From Watersipora subatra (Eukaryota > Bryozoa > Gymnolaemata > Cheilostomatida > Watersiporidae): a DNA stretch of 64,000 bases. Below the pieces are notes generated by a model, which saw nothing but the letters and a program-made list of their open reading frames with translations, was not told the origin of the DNA and made no database searches. Both the position numbers and the translations under genes were made by a program. The DNA lies in the NCBI RefSeq assembly GCF_963576615.1, contig NC_088714.1, forward strand, positions 48,527,272 through 48,591,271, read 5' to 3'. Positions 48,501-58,260 of this stretch are shown in pieces; position 1 is the first letter of the stretch, and every line of letters begins with the position of its first letter.

Positions 48501-48712
48501 GTGCACCTTACTGTCGTCTAGCCAGCAAATAGTGCAGTGCGCTCAATACTCACTAGTGGCCCCAAGCCTGGTCGTAACTTTTTTTACTTTGCAGTCAACG
48601 GAGACCACCAGCTCTAACGCCATAGAGCTGGAAGGCTTCAAGCGATGCCAGTCCGATCTAATTTCCCACGGCCTGAGAGTGAAGTCCATTACAATGGATG
48701 TTGTTACAAAGG
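45545..48712 (+). pseudogene. THAP-domain DDE transposase, degraded
   Basis: First exon (to 45773, donor GTGAGT) encodes a THAP finger: CLCSWQTEKHLFSWP, AWSNWVKLDV, YHCFRHFKDDMF. The ATG at 45545 is out of frame, so one base is lost near the N-terminus. Exon 46479-46817 holds KVTCASCHQSYTWE, INPLLAAASLFSGECLTQNL and SRSVFFYQQREYLHG. Exon 47074-47247 holds LACDGRCDSLGHCALYGAYT, including the D-G-R-x-D-S-x-G motif taken as the first catalytic Asp. Exon 48595-48712 holds SSNAIELEGFKRCQSDLISH and RVKSITMD, just before the second acidic residue. The last three exons are phase 0. The exon near 46171-46250 contains a stop. The C-terminal half is missing beyond 48712, where the inverted 3' end of the antisense gene begins. 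Confidence 0.7.
47385..48570. mobile_element. hAT MITE packed with CTAGTGCAGTGC repeats
   Basis: TIRs CAGACTTGGGGCCACTAG and the inverse of CAGGCTTGGGGCCACTAG; TSD GTCGTAAC at 47377-47384 and 48571-48578. It lies in an intron of the THAP transposase. Both flanks (47400-47730 and 48190-48550) carry many degenerate, palindrome-prone CTAGTGCAGTGC/GCACTAG units. The centre is unrelated AT-rich DNA. No ORF. Confidence 0.92.
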
Positions 48713-48733
48713 TTGTGTGCATACTGCAAGCTT

Positions 48734-49799
48734 GTGTTTTGGCTTATGCCGCAAATTCGTCGCGGTGAGCCACGGCCTCTACCTGCCTGCTTGGTGTCTA
48801 AGATTCGGGCTCTTTTCCTACCAACGGATGATGAAGAAGAGTTTGCAGACTTGCAAACAAGATTTGCGGCATAAACTAAAACACAAGATTTCGGTATCCA
48901 CACAACCTTTTCCGAGCATTTGGCGATGGCTCTCCAAATGGGAATAGATTATCTACCAAAACAATTATTGAAAAACAATAATTGCTGATCATCAAAATAA
49001 TCTCGATCTTTATATAATAAATTCATAAAACTAATACACTCTCTACTGTATTAAGTGTACAAGCCAAATATAACAATTCTCCTTGTGTTCCACGAGTTCA
49101 GAATATGTGTGTTCAACCGATGCATTAAATGTGTAACACAAGAATTGTAGATAATGCTTGACACATTAGCATAGCTTTGGTGTTGTTGGCATTAAATGAA
49201 AATCCAACTCACTATGATATCGCAGGTAATTATTCCACTCCAACTCAAGGGGTGCAGGCGCCACTTGTTTGTCCACACCAGGATGCATACACAGGCATTC
49301 ATGCTCCCCGCGGTCATGGAGACGACGCGCAAACTCATCATCATGGCAGCACAAACATTCAGGAAGAGATGGCATGTCTTGACAGCGCTTGCAGACACAC
49401 CACTCTGTAGCCAGTGGTATTAGCTCCTAAAGAAATGAACAAATATGTCTATGCAACCATGATACATCAGGTCGATGTTATCCAACAGTATATCAGTGCA
49501 GCACTAGATTTAAATATTAAAATTGTTGATGTTGTCATTCGAGAAAAATCTGTAATTATTGTTTTGCAATATGAAGCGATAATTATCATCATTAAATTCA
49601 TATATATATATATATATATATATAATAACATTCATTCTATCACTTTCTAGCTAAAACTATTGCTACTAGCTAGCTTGGCACATAAGAGCTGGCTAGTGGC
49701 GGTGCTTACTTGCTGGGAGGTTTGATTCTGTTGAGGATCTTCTTCAGATAGAGCGTCAGGCTCGAAACACCAGGCTCTTAACTCTTCAGAATTTGACAT
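48734..49799 (-). pseudogene. P2X7-C-terminus-like zinc-binding protein, 3' part inverted
   Basis: On the minus strand, exon 49799-49710 starts MSNSEELRAWCFEPDA (donor GTAAGC). Exon 49426-49213 encodes TEWCVCKRCQDMPSLPECLC followed by CHDDEF...ECLCMHPG...LEWNNYLRY (donor GTGAGT, phase 1). Exon 48952 onward, phase-compatible, encodes NLFPFGEPSPNARKRLCGYR and NLVF. W-C-x-C-x2-C-x-x-MP ... C-x-C-C ... C-x-C-x-H-P, then N-x2-R-x3-YR, is the pattern of the zinc-binding cytoplasmic (ballast) region of vertebrate P2X7 and of stand-alone invertebrate homologues. The expected end (LMPQIRRGEPRPLPACLVSK, then IRALFLPTDDEEEFADLQTR and a stop) is present but lies on the plus strand at 48734-48874. The gene is therefore broken by an inversion of about 140 bp. 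It converges on the transposase inside one transposon. Confidence 0.75.
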
Positions 49800-50198
49800 T
49801 TTTTATGATCGCAACTCAGACATGTACACGTATGTGGAATTGTCAGACGGAATGGTCAAGCTGAAACTGTAAAGTAGCGAGCATCTATATTTGATACGGA
49901 CTCTTAGGTAAAGCCCGAAGTGTTTGTCATGAACTATTGCTACGATAAGTTTTATATTGAGCTTTTTATTGGCCTTTCAATTCACGCGAGAACATCACGT
50001 GACAAGACAATAACCAAACTCTGTGAATACGTCATCAAAATCAAGAGATTCCAATCTACGGCGGCTTTTCGTTTTTAAGCTTTTAAAAGCTTGTAATCAC
50101 ATTTCCACATATTTGGCACCTACAACACAACTGAGTAAGACATGGCGAATCTTTTGATACCAAATAACTGTAATGTGAATTTTGTTGCAAGTCAACCT

Positions 50199-50292
50199 GT
50201 GATGATCGAATGGAGGTGGCATTCAATTAAAGAGTGACACTCTATTTTTAAAATCTTCACTCAGGGTGGCTGTCCAATAGAGCATACTGTAA
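50199..50292 (+). mobile_element. Family X copy C right terminus
   Basis: GGAGGTGGCATTCAATTAAA, a decayed CTATTTTT stretch and GGGTGGCTGTCCAATAGAG close copy C directly after the right end of the Kolobok-like element. Confidence 0.6.
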
Positions 50293-50359
50293 TACTTGAT
50301 GTAAATGACTCGTTTTACTTCAGATCAATTTTCAATTTGTCAAATAAATGGACTAATTT

Positions 50360-50482
50360 TGTAGTCAATTGGTAAAATGCCTGAACATTTCAGTCAATTT
50401 GTAAAATGACTGAAAGAATGACTGAGAGAATCAGGCATTTTACAAACTGACTGAAAAATTCAGGCATTTTACAAATTGACTG
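50360..50482. repeat. Inverted repeat of CAGTCAATTTGTAAAATG units
   Basis: GGTAAAATGCCTGAACATTT and CAGTCAATTTGTAAAATGAC on the left pair with ATTTTACAAACTGACTG and ATTTTACAAATTGACTG on the right around 50425. Each arm has two ~36-bp units. Possibly a small foldback element. Confidence 0.65.
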
Positions 50483-51077
50483 ATTTTACACATTAACTGC
50501 AGCATATTGTAATGATCATCTGTGGGTGCTTCACAATATACACAGTTATTAAATTTTTTAGAGGAACTACTGGTTGAAGTGTTGCATCTATCAATAGACT
50601 TTTAAATTTAACCAACGTTTTAGTTCTAGCTTTGAGATATCACACTGCATGCATGTTGCAGTTATATGTATTGATATCAATCTGATATCATCATGTGTGA
50701 AACACAGTTATTGGGCATTTTTTGCCATGAATTCTGTTATCCTGTCGTTTTTTCATTTCCCTTTCACTCATACAAGTATAATTCCATGGCTGTTATCTAT
50801 TTGTTTAAATTGAAAGAATAAACGAAAAAATGCAGTTACATCTAGTGCCTTTTGTGCCATTAAGTAAAAGTGGTGGTTCATAAAATATTCATGTATTATA
50901 GTCATGGTATGGTATTCATTGATATTAATGCTTTCACTGTGCACACTACTTCTGTTGTATGACAAATATTGCGTAACAACGTACTCACCGGCTGTTACTT
51001 CACAGACTTTTGAGTGTAATAGAACTTCGCATTTTTAGTTTTGTTCTACCCTTTTTGCAATATTATGTATTTTTTAG
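50483..51077. other. No feature assigned
   Basis: Probably 5' flank or intron of the plus-strand gene whose first visible exon is at 51078. No further exon recognised. Confidence 0.35.
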
Positions 51078-54000
51078 AAACAGTTGCTATAAAGAAGGAA
51101 ATACAGCTTACTGACAGTCTTCTAAATCTTTACCCAACAGGTCAGTATTCATACACTTTGATGCTTAAAATATAAAGTTTATGATTTCCTCAAGAAAACC
51201 AAGTATCCACAGATTGCACCTAGCTATAATGTCATGATGGTTATCATGCTTTCATACCATCACGCTTTTTGGGCTCTGGTTTACGTAGAAGGTTTCAACA
51301 ATACTGTCAGGCAATACGAAGAGAGAACATTCTCAGAGTTTATTTGTTGGTGTTTTGGATGTGGTAGTCTGCACATTCAGGGAGTCATTGCTACAAATGG
51401 GGCTAAAAAAGGCAAAATAATTTAAAGTTGAATACTAGACTTTATGAAGGTAACATTGCCAAGATGATCATGATCCAGTTCGGCTTTAAATGTCTCAATC
51501 TTTTTGCACAGTATCCAGATGTTTCATCTGCTATCATAGTCTCTCAGAACCAACCCATTTAATAAATCCGTGAAGAATGGCTATAGCTCCAGGTTTATTA
51601 TGCAGGGCTGTTTTTTCTTGTAGGAATACATTTACACTTCGGCAGTGCATTATAGTGTCAAACTTTTTCTTTGGCTATGTCCCAGGGTGCGGTCATTGTT
51701 GGTGGAGCTGAAGGCACTTTTTTCACATTTTTCTCACATTTTTTTCATATTGATAAATAGGAATACTCCAAGCATCACTTGGCCATAAGGGCCTTTCTAG
51801 GTAATGCGCAAGCATCATTTTTATTTGCAAAGTTTTTATTATGTTCCTGTTTCAATTTTCCAACAATCTTTTTTAAGGTTCACTTCTTACTTATGCATCA
51901 CTTATTAAATTAACTACTAAAGTCACTGGTGTAATGCGGTTTCTTTCTTTTACACTGTCACAGCTGCTTGAGGGCTACGATAGTCTTCTATCTAATACTA
52001 ATCCGTGTTGTCTTCCAATATTGTCAAAAGTGTATATTTAATGTAATTGTTTTAACAACTCTATAGTACAAAATTAACGAAAGTGTATAATTCAACTGTT
52101 ATATGATTCTATTGCTAAATGCAAAACTTGCCTACTGTACTGTGTTGCATTTTTCTTTTAAATGGCATTTCAAATTTAATTTGCTGAACCTCTAAATAGC
52201 TTAGATTTTAAAGGCATGTCCAACTTCTTTCAAGAAGGAGGTTTCCACTATATGCTTTTAAGCTGTTGTTAGAAAAACCTTTGACCATGTCTGCTATTCA
52301 TAATCACAAATGATTATTCTTTAGTACAAATTTTAGATTTGTAGTCTGCAATAATTCAAAGTGCCAAGTAGCGCTTTGGTATTTGTTACACCTGTCTATG
52401 AATGGTCTTTGTAGACATAGAGATCGAGGTTGAATCCACAGATATTCCATTCAATGCTCAAGGTAGATATCATTGAGATCTTATGTGTTGTGGATTATTA
52501 TGAATAACCTGTTTGCACTGTCTGTTTCTTACACACTTAGCATCTTGATTCATTATGTTAGACAAACCTGGTAGCGATTACTTTAGACAGTAATTTCACT
52601 ACTTCAACAATTTGTTCGCAAGCTAGTGTGCCAATGGTTCTCAGCTCTTGGAGTTGCCAATGGCTCTCGAATTTGTCGGTTCTCGACCAATTTGTTTTGC
52701 AACCAATTAGTTGGAGATTTGTTCGTCTCGGATCTCAAATATAAATTCAGTTTTCGATCAAACCGGAGCATGCACATTGGAATTAAACGTTCGGAACAAC
52801 TCCAGAAACAGCATAGAAACATTCGTTAATGGTTGACTTAAAACAAAACTCACATTACAGTTATTTGGTATCAAAAGATTCACTATGTCTTACTCAGCTG
52901 TGTTGTAGGTGCAAAATATGTGGAAAAGTGATTACAAGCTTTTAAAAGCTCAAAAGCGAACAGTTAATCGCCGCCATCACGAGAATGCCGTAGATTAGAA
53001 TCTCTTTCCAAAATGGCTCAAATGGGACGTAGTTGTACGAGATGGCTTCTGTTTACACTTTCACGCAACCTCATTCGTCGAAATATTTCACGCATTCAAT
53101 AAAACCATGTTGAAGCTATTGTTCTTACGCGTCTATTTCATCATCATTGTAATGCTGTCACTTTCAGCACTGATATCTTATAACCTACTGTGAAAATTCG
53201 TACAATTTTTTAAACTTAGCTCAAAGGAGTACATATCATTGTCTGATAAACATGATGAGCCTGTTGGTCACCTGTGATAATCAAAAAATGCTGCAGAAAT
53301 TATTCGCGAAATATGGGTCACATGATCAGATTACGACTAGACCATTAGATCAAGCCGAAACAAAACTGTAAAGTAACGAGCATCTATAATATTTGATACG
53401 GGCTTTTCAGTAAAACCCTTAGTGTTTGTCATAAACTAGTGCTACGAGAAGTTTTATATTGAGCCTTTTATTGGCTTTTCAATTTACGTGAGACCATCAC
53501 ATGATAAAACAATAACCTAATGTAATGACTACGTCAGAGAAATAAACTGATTTCAATCTATAGCAGTTTCGTGATGGCGGCGATTCGCTGTTTGTTTTTT
53601 AGCTATTAAGAGCTTGTAATTACATTTCCACATATTTTGCACCTACAACACAGCAGAGTCAGACATAGTGAATCTTTTGATACCAAATAACTGTAATGGG
53701 AGTTTTGTTGCAAGTCAACCTTTAACAAAGGGGTAAGGAAGTTACGCTTTATAGATTCTTTGCAAAAAGGACTGAACCATCTAGGACGACGTCTCTCTAC
53801 CGAAAAGATTGACTAGAGAGACAACTCCTCCAATCGTGTTACCCTAAATCGTTTAGGAGGAGCATTATCCTTCAAAGATGTGAAATAAATGTGCCAATGC
53901 TGTTTTTTTTTTCACCCAATTTTTGATGTAATTAATCTGTTGCATTTTTTGCTGTTTCATTTATCAATTTCTACAACTTTCGGTATTGTATCTTAACTTA

Positions 54001-57000
54001 GAATGTTTTCGATGTTTTAAGAGCAAAACATACAAAATGTTTACTTTCTGTTTTCTTTTTTCATCATCATAGATAGAAAATATGTTAATAAAATTAAACA
54101 CGTTCTATATATACCCGTTTTTATTTATAGTATGTAATGTACAGTTTATGGTGGAAATATTATAAAAATACTTTACCGAACTCATTTTTTCGACTTAGAA
54201 CAGATTAAAATTTACATACATTAATTTTAATAATGTATGTAAATTGTTTCGGATCTAATAATAATAATAATAATTAATTGTTTCGGAATAATTGTTTCGG
54301 ATCTTGAACCTCTCGGTTTTCGAACAACCTTCGGAAACGGATTATGTTCGAGAACTAAGGTTCCACTGTATATTGAAAAACTATTTTCATGACTACACAC
54401 GGGAAAAACTATTAGGGTCCTAAGTTTTTTGTTGAACTGATATGACGTTATGATATGACTGATATGATTTTACGTTTTCACGTAATAAAGTTCTGTTTCT
54501 TACTGATCATCCCTTTACACAAAGAAAGAAATATTCTTGATATCATGTTTGTGCAAAGTGATTTTTCAAAAATTTAGCAAATTTGCATCCTTAAGGATCT
54601 AGTCTGCCCACTTAAGGATCTAGTCTGCCCCATTTTCTGGTACCAAATAACTGTAATGTGAATTATGTTGCAAGTCAACCTTTAAGGATGTAGTCTGCCC
54701 TATCATGGATTTTTCAGTAAGTTGCGCACCTCAACTCAGAATTTTTAAACTTCAATATTGCTGGAAACCTTTTTGAGATGACATCTCTCGCAATTCAGCA
54801 ATGATTTTGGTCTGGCAATGATTCAAGACTAACATAATATGTTTATATGATTATATTGTTTAGGAAGGTCAATAAAATTTTTTAGCACACATTAGCTGAA
54901 GCTACTGGTTTACATGAGTTCATGTCTCATTGTTGGCTTCATACTTTGGCTTTAACACTTTTCATCATTGGAAAATTCGGAAAACAACATGCTCCTAATT
55001 TCATGGTGATTTTCATAAGACTGATGACTTCTATCGTGATGCCTGCGTTCTCTGAACAGTCTTGAATAACCTTTGTTTGGTGTTACTTTCAAAGTTTTAG
55101 CTGTCAAGCGATCTTCCTTCTAGCACTGTTTTTAATGTATACGGTACGTTATATGGGTCAGCAGATGTGATGTCGGTGAGCAGATGCATATGTGGCTTTG
55201 TAGATATGTGGTTTCTATTTTATTAATTGATCATTGTTTTATGCTGCTAGGAAACAACTTACTTATTGTCTCTTCGCAAAAACTCTGAGGATCAGATGGT
55301 GTTTTAACATCTTATAAACATTTACAATTTTTGCTTATAGATGTAGAAGTCAAAGTAGAGCCCAAGGATGTTTCACAAAAGGGTCAAGGTCAGTAAAATT
55401 TTGAATGACATCTCAACTCTTTTGCAAACACTCAGTGACCATGAAAATAACTGCTGAAAATGCTCGAAACGCTAATAAAATTTAAACTACGCGACAAGAT
55501 ATTTTGGTAATTTTTTTGAAAGGTTAATCTAAGTTTTTATTTACTGCTATTGAAGATTGAGTTGCCGTAGCGCAATAAGTCCTATTTATTGACCGAAATT
55601 TAACTCTGTAAACTACTGCTAAAATCATCCAAAAGTCGGTTTCAGCATTTTAGCATATTTCCAATCAATAGCTAAGCCTAGTATCCAACCAACAATGAAA
55701 TATAATGCAATAACTCTCTGGAGATTGTTTGCAGTGCCTGCAGCACCGGCGTAATTGTTATAGTTCTTTTTGATGCTGGAAAAGAGCTGATAAGGTTTTC
55801 TTAACAACTCCTGTAAATTTCATTTGCTTATATAGACAAGCATCTATAGACATAGAAATCTATAGACAAGCATCTTATATCTATAGACAAAATATTAAAT
55901 AGCGTTTACTAAGATTTATTCAAATCAAAATTTACATTGTTTAGCTCTGTTTACCTCAATTGAAATCGGCACACCATAATTTGATTAGCCAAATTTTGTC
56001 AAAACTTACTCGATTGTGTTTTATTTTACTGGCTGGTGAATTTACATACCCAATGTTCTAGTGTGTACTAAAAGTTACAGACATTGGCAAAGTTGTTCAA
56101 CTTTTGTATTGTTATTATAAATATTATCAAAACTGATGCCTTTTTTTTAACTCGTCAAAAAATAAGGGCTCGCTGGTTGAGATTTCCGCTACCCTAGGAC
56201 ACTTATGTATTCGCGGCATCTAACTTTCGCGTTTTCGCGGTGTAATCCTCTCACGAAAATTTAATGAGCGAAACTAAACTATCATAACGAACGAGCGAAA
56301 ACGCGAAGTTAAATAGCTTTGTTCATTAATATCCACAATAAAATCGTAATATTATAAATGCTAGCAACTTTCGTCTGTGGTTAGGATAAATGGGAAATTT
56401 CTGGTAAACTCATTATAGCTAATACACCAACTGAGCAGCATGGCAAAGCAATATCAGTTTAGTCACCGAATTTGTAACTGATGAGGATGAAAATCTGGTA
56501 GGTGAAGTCGTAAAATTGAAGAATAATTATTGCAGTGATGAATTTTATTACCATCCAAAAACAATATCAACCCTCATCAGGTCCAACCACATTATCTCTT
56601 TCACTGCCAATCATGTACAAATTCGTTACCGGCCTAGTGCCAGCCATTTTACCGAAATTGCCGATATTGCTTCATGATATGTATACAGTATTTTTCAAGT
56701 TCTACTTTAATTATCTGTATAATCACGAAAATCTAAACTGGCTATTATGTCATCATCAACTAATTACCTGTTTTATGACTCGCGCGGGGTAGTTAATGAA
56801 CTCACAGAACAATGTTCGTTTTTAGATTAGAAATTCTCAAACAAAAGTTTAAAATTGCTTCGTTGTTTTAGGCTGATTTTATAGAGAAATCTTCGGACAA
56901 CACAGTCAATTTCATAAAACACTTCAAGACCGTGGGTTATGTGGTCAACAAATAATAAAATCAGGTTACCAGACAATTGCTGAGAAAGTCAGAAAATGCG

Positions 57001-57692
57001 TTTATGTCAGTGGCCCCTAGAAAACGCATAAATGCGTTTATGGCAGCGTAAGGGTTATACAGTTTTGGTTGTGAAGTTGGTTGTTACCTATCTATTTTTC
57101 TCTTCTTGGGATTCGAGTGTGAAAGTCACGGCGGGAGGGACCTAGACGTCATTAATAGTCTAAGAAACAAATGGCAGCAAGTGATCAAATTGAATTGTCG
57201 ATCTCACCCACACATTTCAACCTGTGATTTACAAATACGAACTATTCCCAAATTGAATTTTTTTCTTATTAGTGAACTGGACCTGAGGAATGTAATGTTT
57301 TTTCCACTGCATTTATTTTCACACCACTATATTTTCACACTCATCAGAGCTGCGAAATTAAGTTGCAGCGAAATTTTACTCTGTGTGCTACTCACGAAAC
57401 TAAATACTAGCGAAATATAAGTGTCCTAGGGTATGTAGCAGTGCGTTTGTGATCACAAACCCTATTGGGATAGATTTCCAATTGTTTCAGCTAAATGGTA
57501 TTATTCTGCAATGTTCAACACCTTATTCATACCATGTCTTCAACCAGGCTTCCTAACAACTCACATTTGCTTACTTAATTACTTAACATTTACTTTAAAA
57601 TTACAGAAATTCATGAGTCTGGTACTCCTCTTCCATGCTGTTGGGTAGAATGTTTGTGGAGTAGTTGGCATGAATTGTCGGACAAAAAATAA
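51078..57692 (+). CDS. 3' part of an unidentified gene with small phase-1 exons
   Basis: Four exons share phase 1 at both boundaries. 51078-51140 (63 bp) encodes TVAIKKEIQLTDSLLNLYPT. 52415-52462 (48 bp) encodes DIEIEVESTDIPFNAQ. 55341-55388 (48 bp) encodes DVEVKVEPKDVSQKGQ. The terminal exon 57607-57692 encodes EIHESGTPLPCCWVECLWSS and ends in TAA. Acceptors are TTTTTTAG, TTTGTAG, GCTTATAG and ATTACAG; donors GTCAGT, GTAGAT and GTCAGT. The two 48-bp exons are homologous (D-(I/V)-E-(I/V)-x-V-E-x-x-D), so they look like an exon duplication. Acidic repeats with a VKVEP motif match the sumoylation consensus. AATAAA at 57688-57693 overlaps the stop and could be the poly(A) signal. Upstream exons lie outside the recognisable part. 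Not identified; introns are full of mobile DNA. Confidence 0.5.
52629..54368. mobile_element. pogo/Tigger-like element, right end clear, left end decayed
   Basis: The right end reads, inverted, CAGTGGAACCTTAGTTCTCG followed by AACATAATCCGTTTCCGAAG, then TA at 54369-54370; this terminus is typical of Tigger-like elements. The left side contains GTTCTCGACCAATTTG and TTCGTCTCGGATCTC motifs and a possible decayed terminus at GTGCCAATGGTTCTCA. It is interrupted at a TTAA by the MITE at 52830-53721. No transposase recognised. Confidence 0.55.
52830..53721. mobile_element. MITE of the TTAA-targeting THAP (Kolobok-like) family
   Basis: TTAA at 52826-52829 and 53722-53725 flanks long inverted repeats: GGTTGACTTAAAACAAAACT on the left, GTTGCAAGTCAACCT on the right. 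The arms stay paired through CACATTACAGTTATTTGGTA, TTGTGTAGGTGCAAAATATG-like and GCGGCGATT for roughly 180 bp. The non-paired interior matches both internal ends of the 7.4-kb element (for example CGCGTCTATTT and GTTTTATATTGAGC), so it is an internal-deletion derivative of that element. Confidence 0.9.
54590..54705. repeat. Kolobok-like terminal scar with three flanking repeats
   Basis: CTTAAGGATCTAGTCTGCCC occurs at about 54591 and 54611, and with one change after 54681. Between the second and third lie 43 bp equal to the last bases of the TTAA element's right end (TACCAAATAACTGTAATGTG ... TTGCAAGTCAACCT), followed by TTAA (54682-54685). Confidence 0.7.
56192..57431. mobile_element. MITE with CCCTAGGACACTTAT termini and TA flanks
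   Basis: CCCTAGGACACTTATGTATT at the left is mirrored by ATATAAGTGTCCTAGGG at the right, with TA on both sides (56190-56191, 57432-57433). Subterminal TTTCGCG/CGCGAAA motifs are plentiful. Short ORFs inside (56535-56792, 57106-57420) show no transposase motif I recognise. It lies in the last intron of the plus-strand gene. Confidence 0.8.
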
Positions 57693-58260
57693 ATTGTTTT
57701 GAGTTGCCCTGATGTGATTAGGAGGTTTTTCAGCTGGTGTTTTCAAACAACTATCAGCAGGAAACTTTTAGTTATCATTCTTTGCATAGAATACACTTAG
57801 TACTCATACAGTTGAAAGGAATATTTGAGGTGTCAACCAGTTAGCGGCTATGGTGCTAGTCAGTTGTTTTAATATCTCTACGCTGCTAGTTGCTCTTAAA
57901 ATTGAACTTAACTGTAGCCTAGTAGAATAAGACAAGCAAAAGACATTCTGATACGAAAGAATGTAAATGAAAATCAAATTACATTTGCTTGTTTGTTTCT
58001 AATGCTATTTGTGAAGCCCATGTATTTACTGTAATAACCCAAGTATAATGCTCCCTTTTCATCCTAAATTTCAGCATCAAAGGTTTGGGCTGCATCATAA
58101 CACTAGATTATGTGGTAAATCCCAATTTGCAAAACTAACTTAATGTAAGTGGAAATCAAATTATGTAATAAGTTCGATTGGTACGTTTGTGGTATTTTAT
58201 CAATCAGGAGAATGAGGGAGGAAAGTTGCAGGAGGGAGAAGTTGAAAAAATTTGCTTGCT

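Larger units (their letters stand above)
42818..50198 (+). mobile_element. TTAA-targeting THAP-type DNA transposon (Kolobok-like), 7.4 kb
   Basis: TIRs are AGGTTGACTTGCAATAAAAT (left) and the inverse of AGGTTGACTTGCAACAAAAT (right). The arms extend some 180 bp as in the MITE at 52830-53721. TTAA precedes the left end; the right flank lacks it. The element carries a plus-strand THAP/DDE transposase (45.5-48.7 kb) and a convergent minus-strand P2X7-C-terminus-like gene (49.8-48.7 kb). TTAA target plus THAP is typical of the Kolobok superfamily, so I use that name tentatively. Two hAT insertions interrupt it. Confidence 0.75.
38688..50292 (+). mobile_element. Family X DNA transposon, long copy C with nested insertions
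   Basis: The left end (GCAAAACCTTTATTTGAACA, CTATTTTTCAATCCCTCTCC) is collinear with copies A and D up to about 39240. The right part (42345-42813, then 50199-50292) is collinear with copies B and D and closes with GGTGGCATTCAATTAAAGAG and ATACTGTAA. Joining the flanks across the Kolobok-like insertion restores the sequence seen uninterrupted in copy D near 60270-60300. It also holds a broken transposase gene (39255-40200), a dispersed repeat and a hAT. This is the only copy here with coding remnants, so it represents the autonomous form. Confidence 0.7.

Noticed and set aside
49177-49423. Plus-strand ORFs opposite the P2X7-like exon
   Set aside because: Shadows of the minus-strand exon 49426-49213, which carries the conserved Cys/His pattern and correct splice sites.
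56470-56500. Hammerhead-like CTGATGAGGATGAAAA
   Set aside because: Stem II would be too short and no flanking stems I and III pair convincingly.
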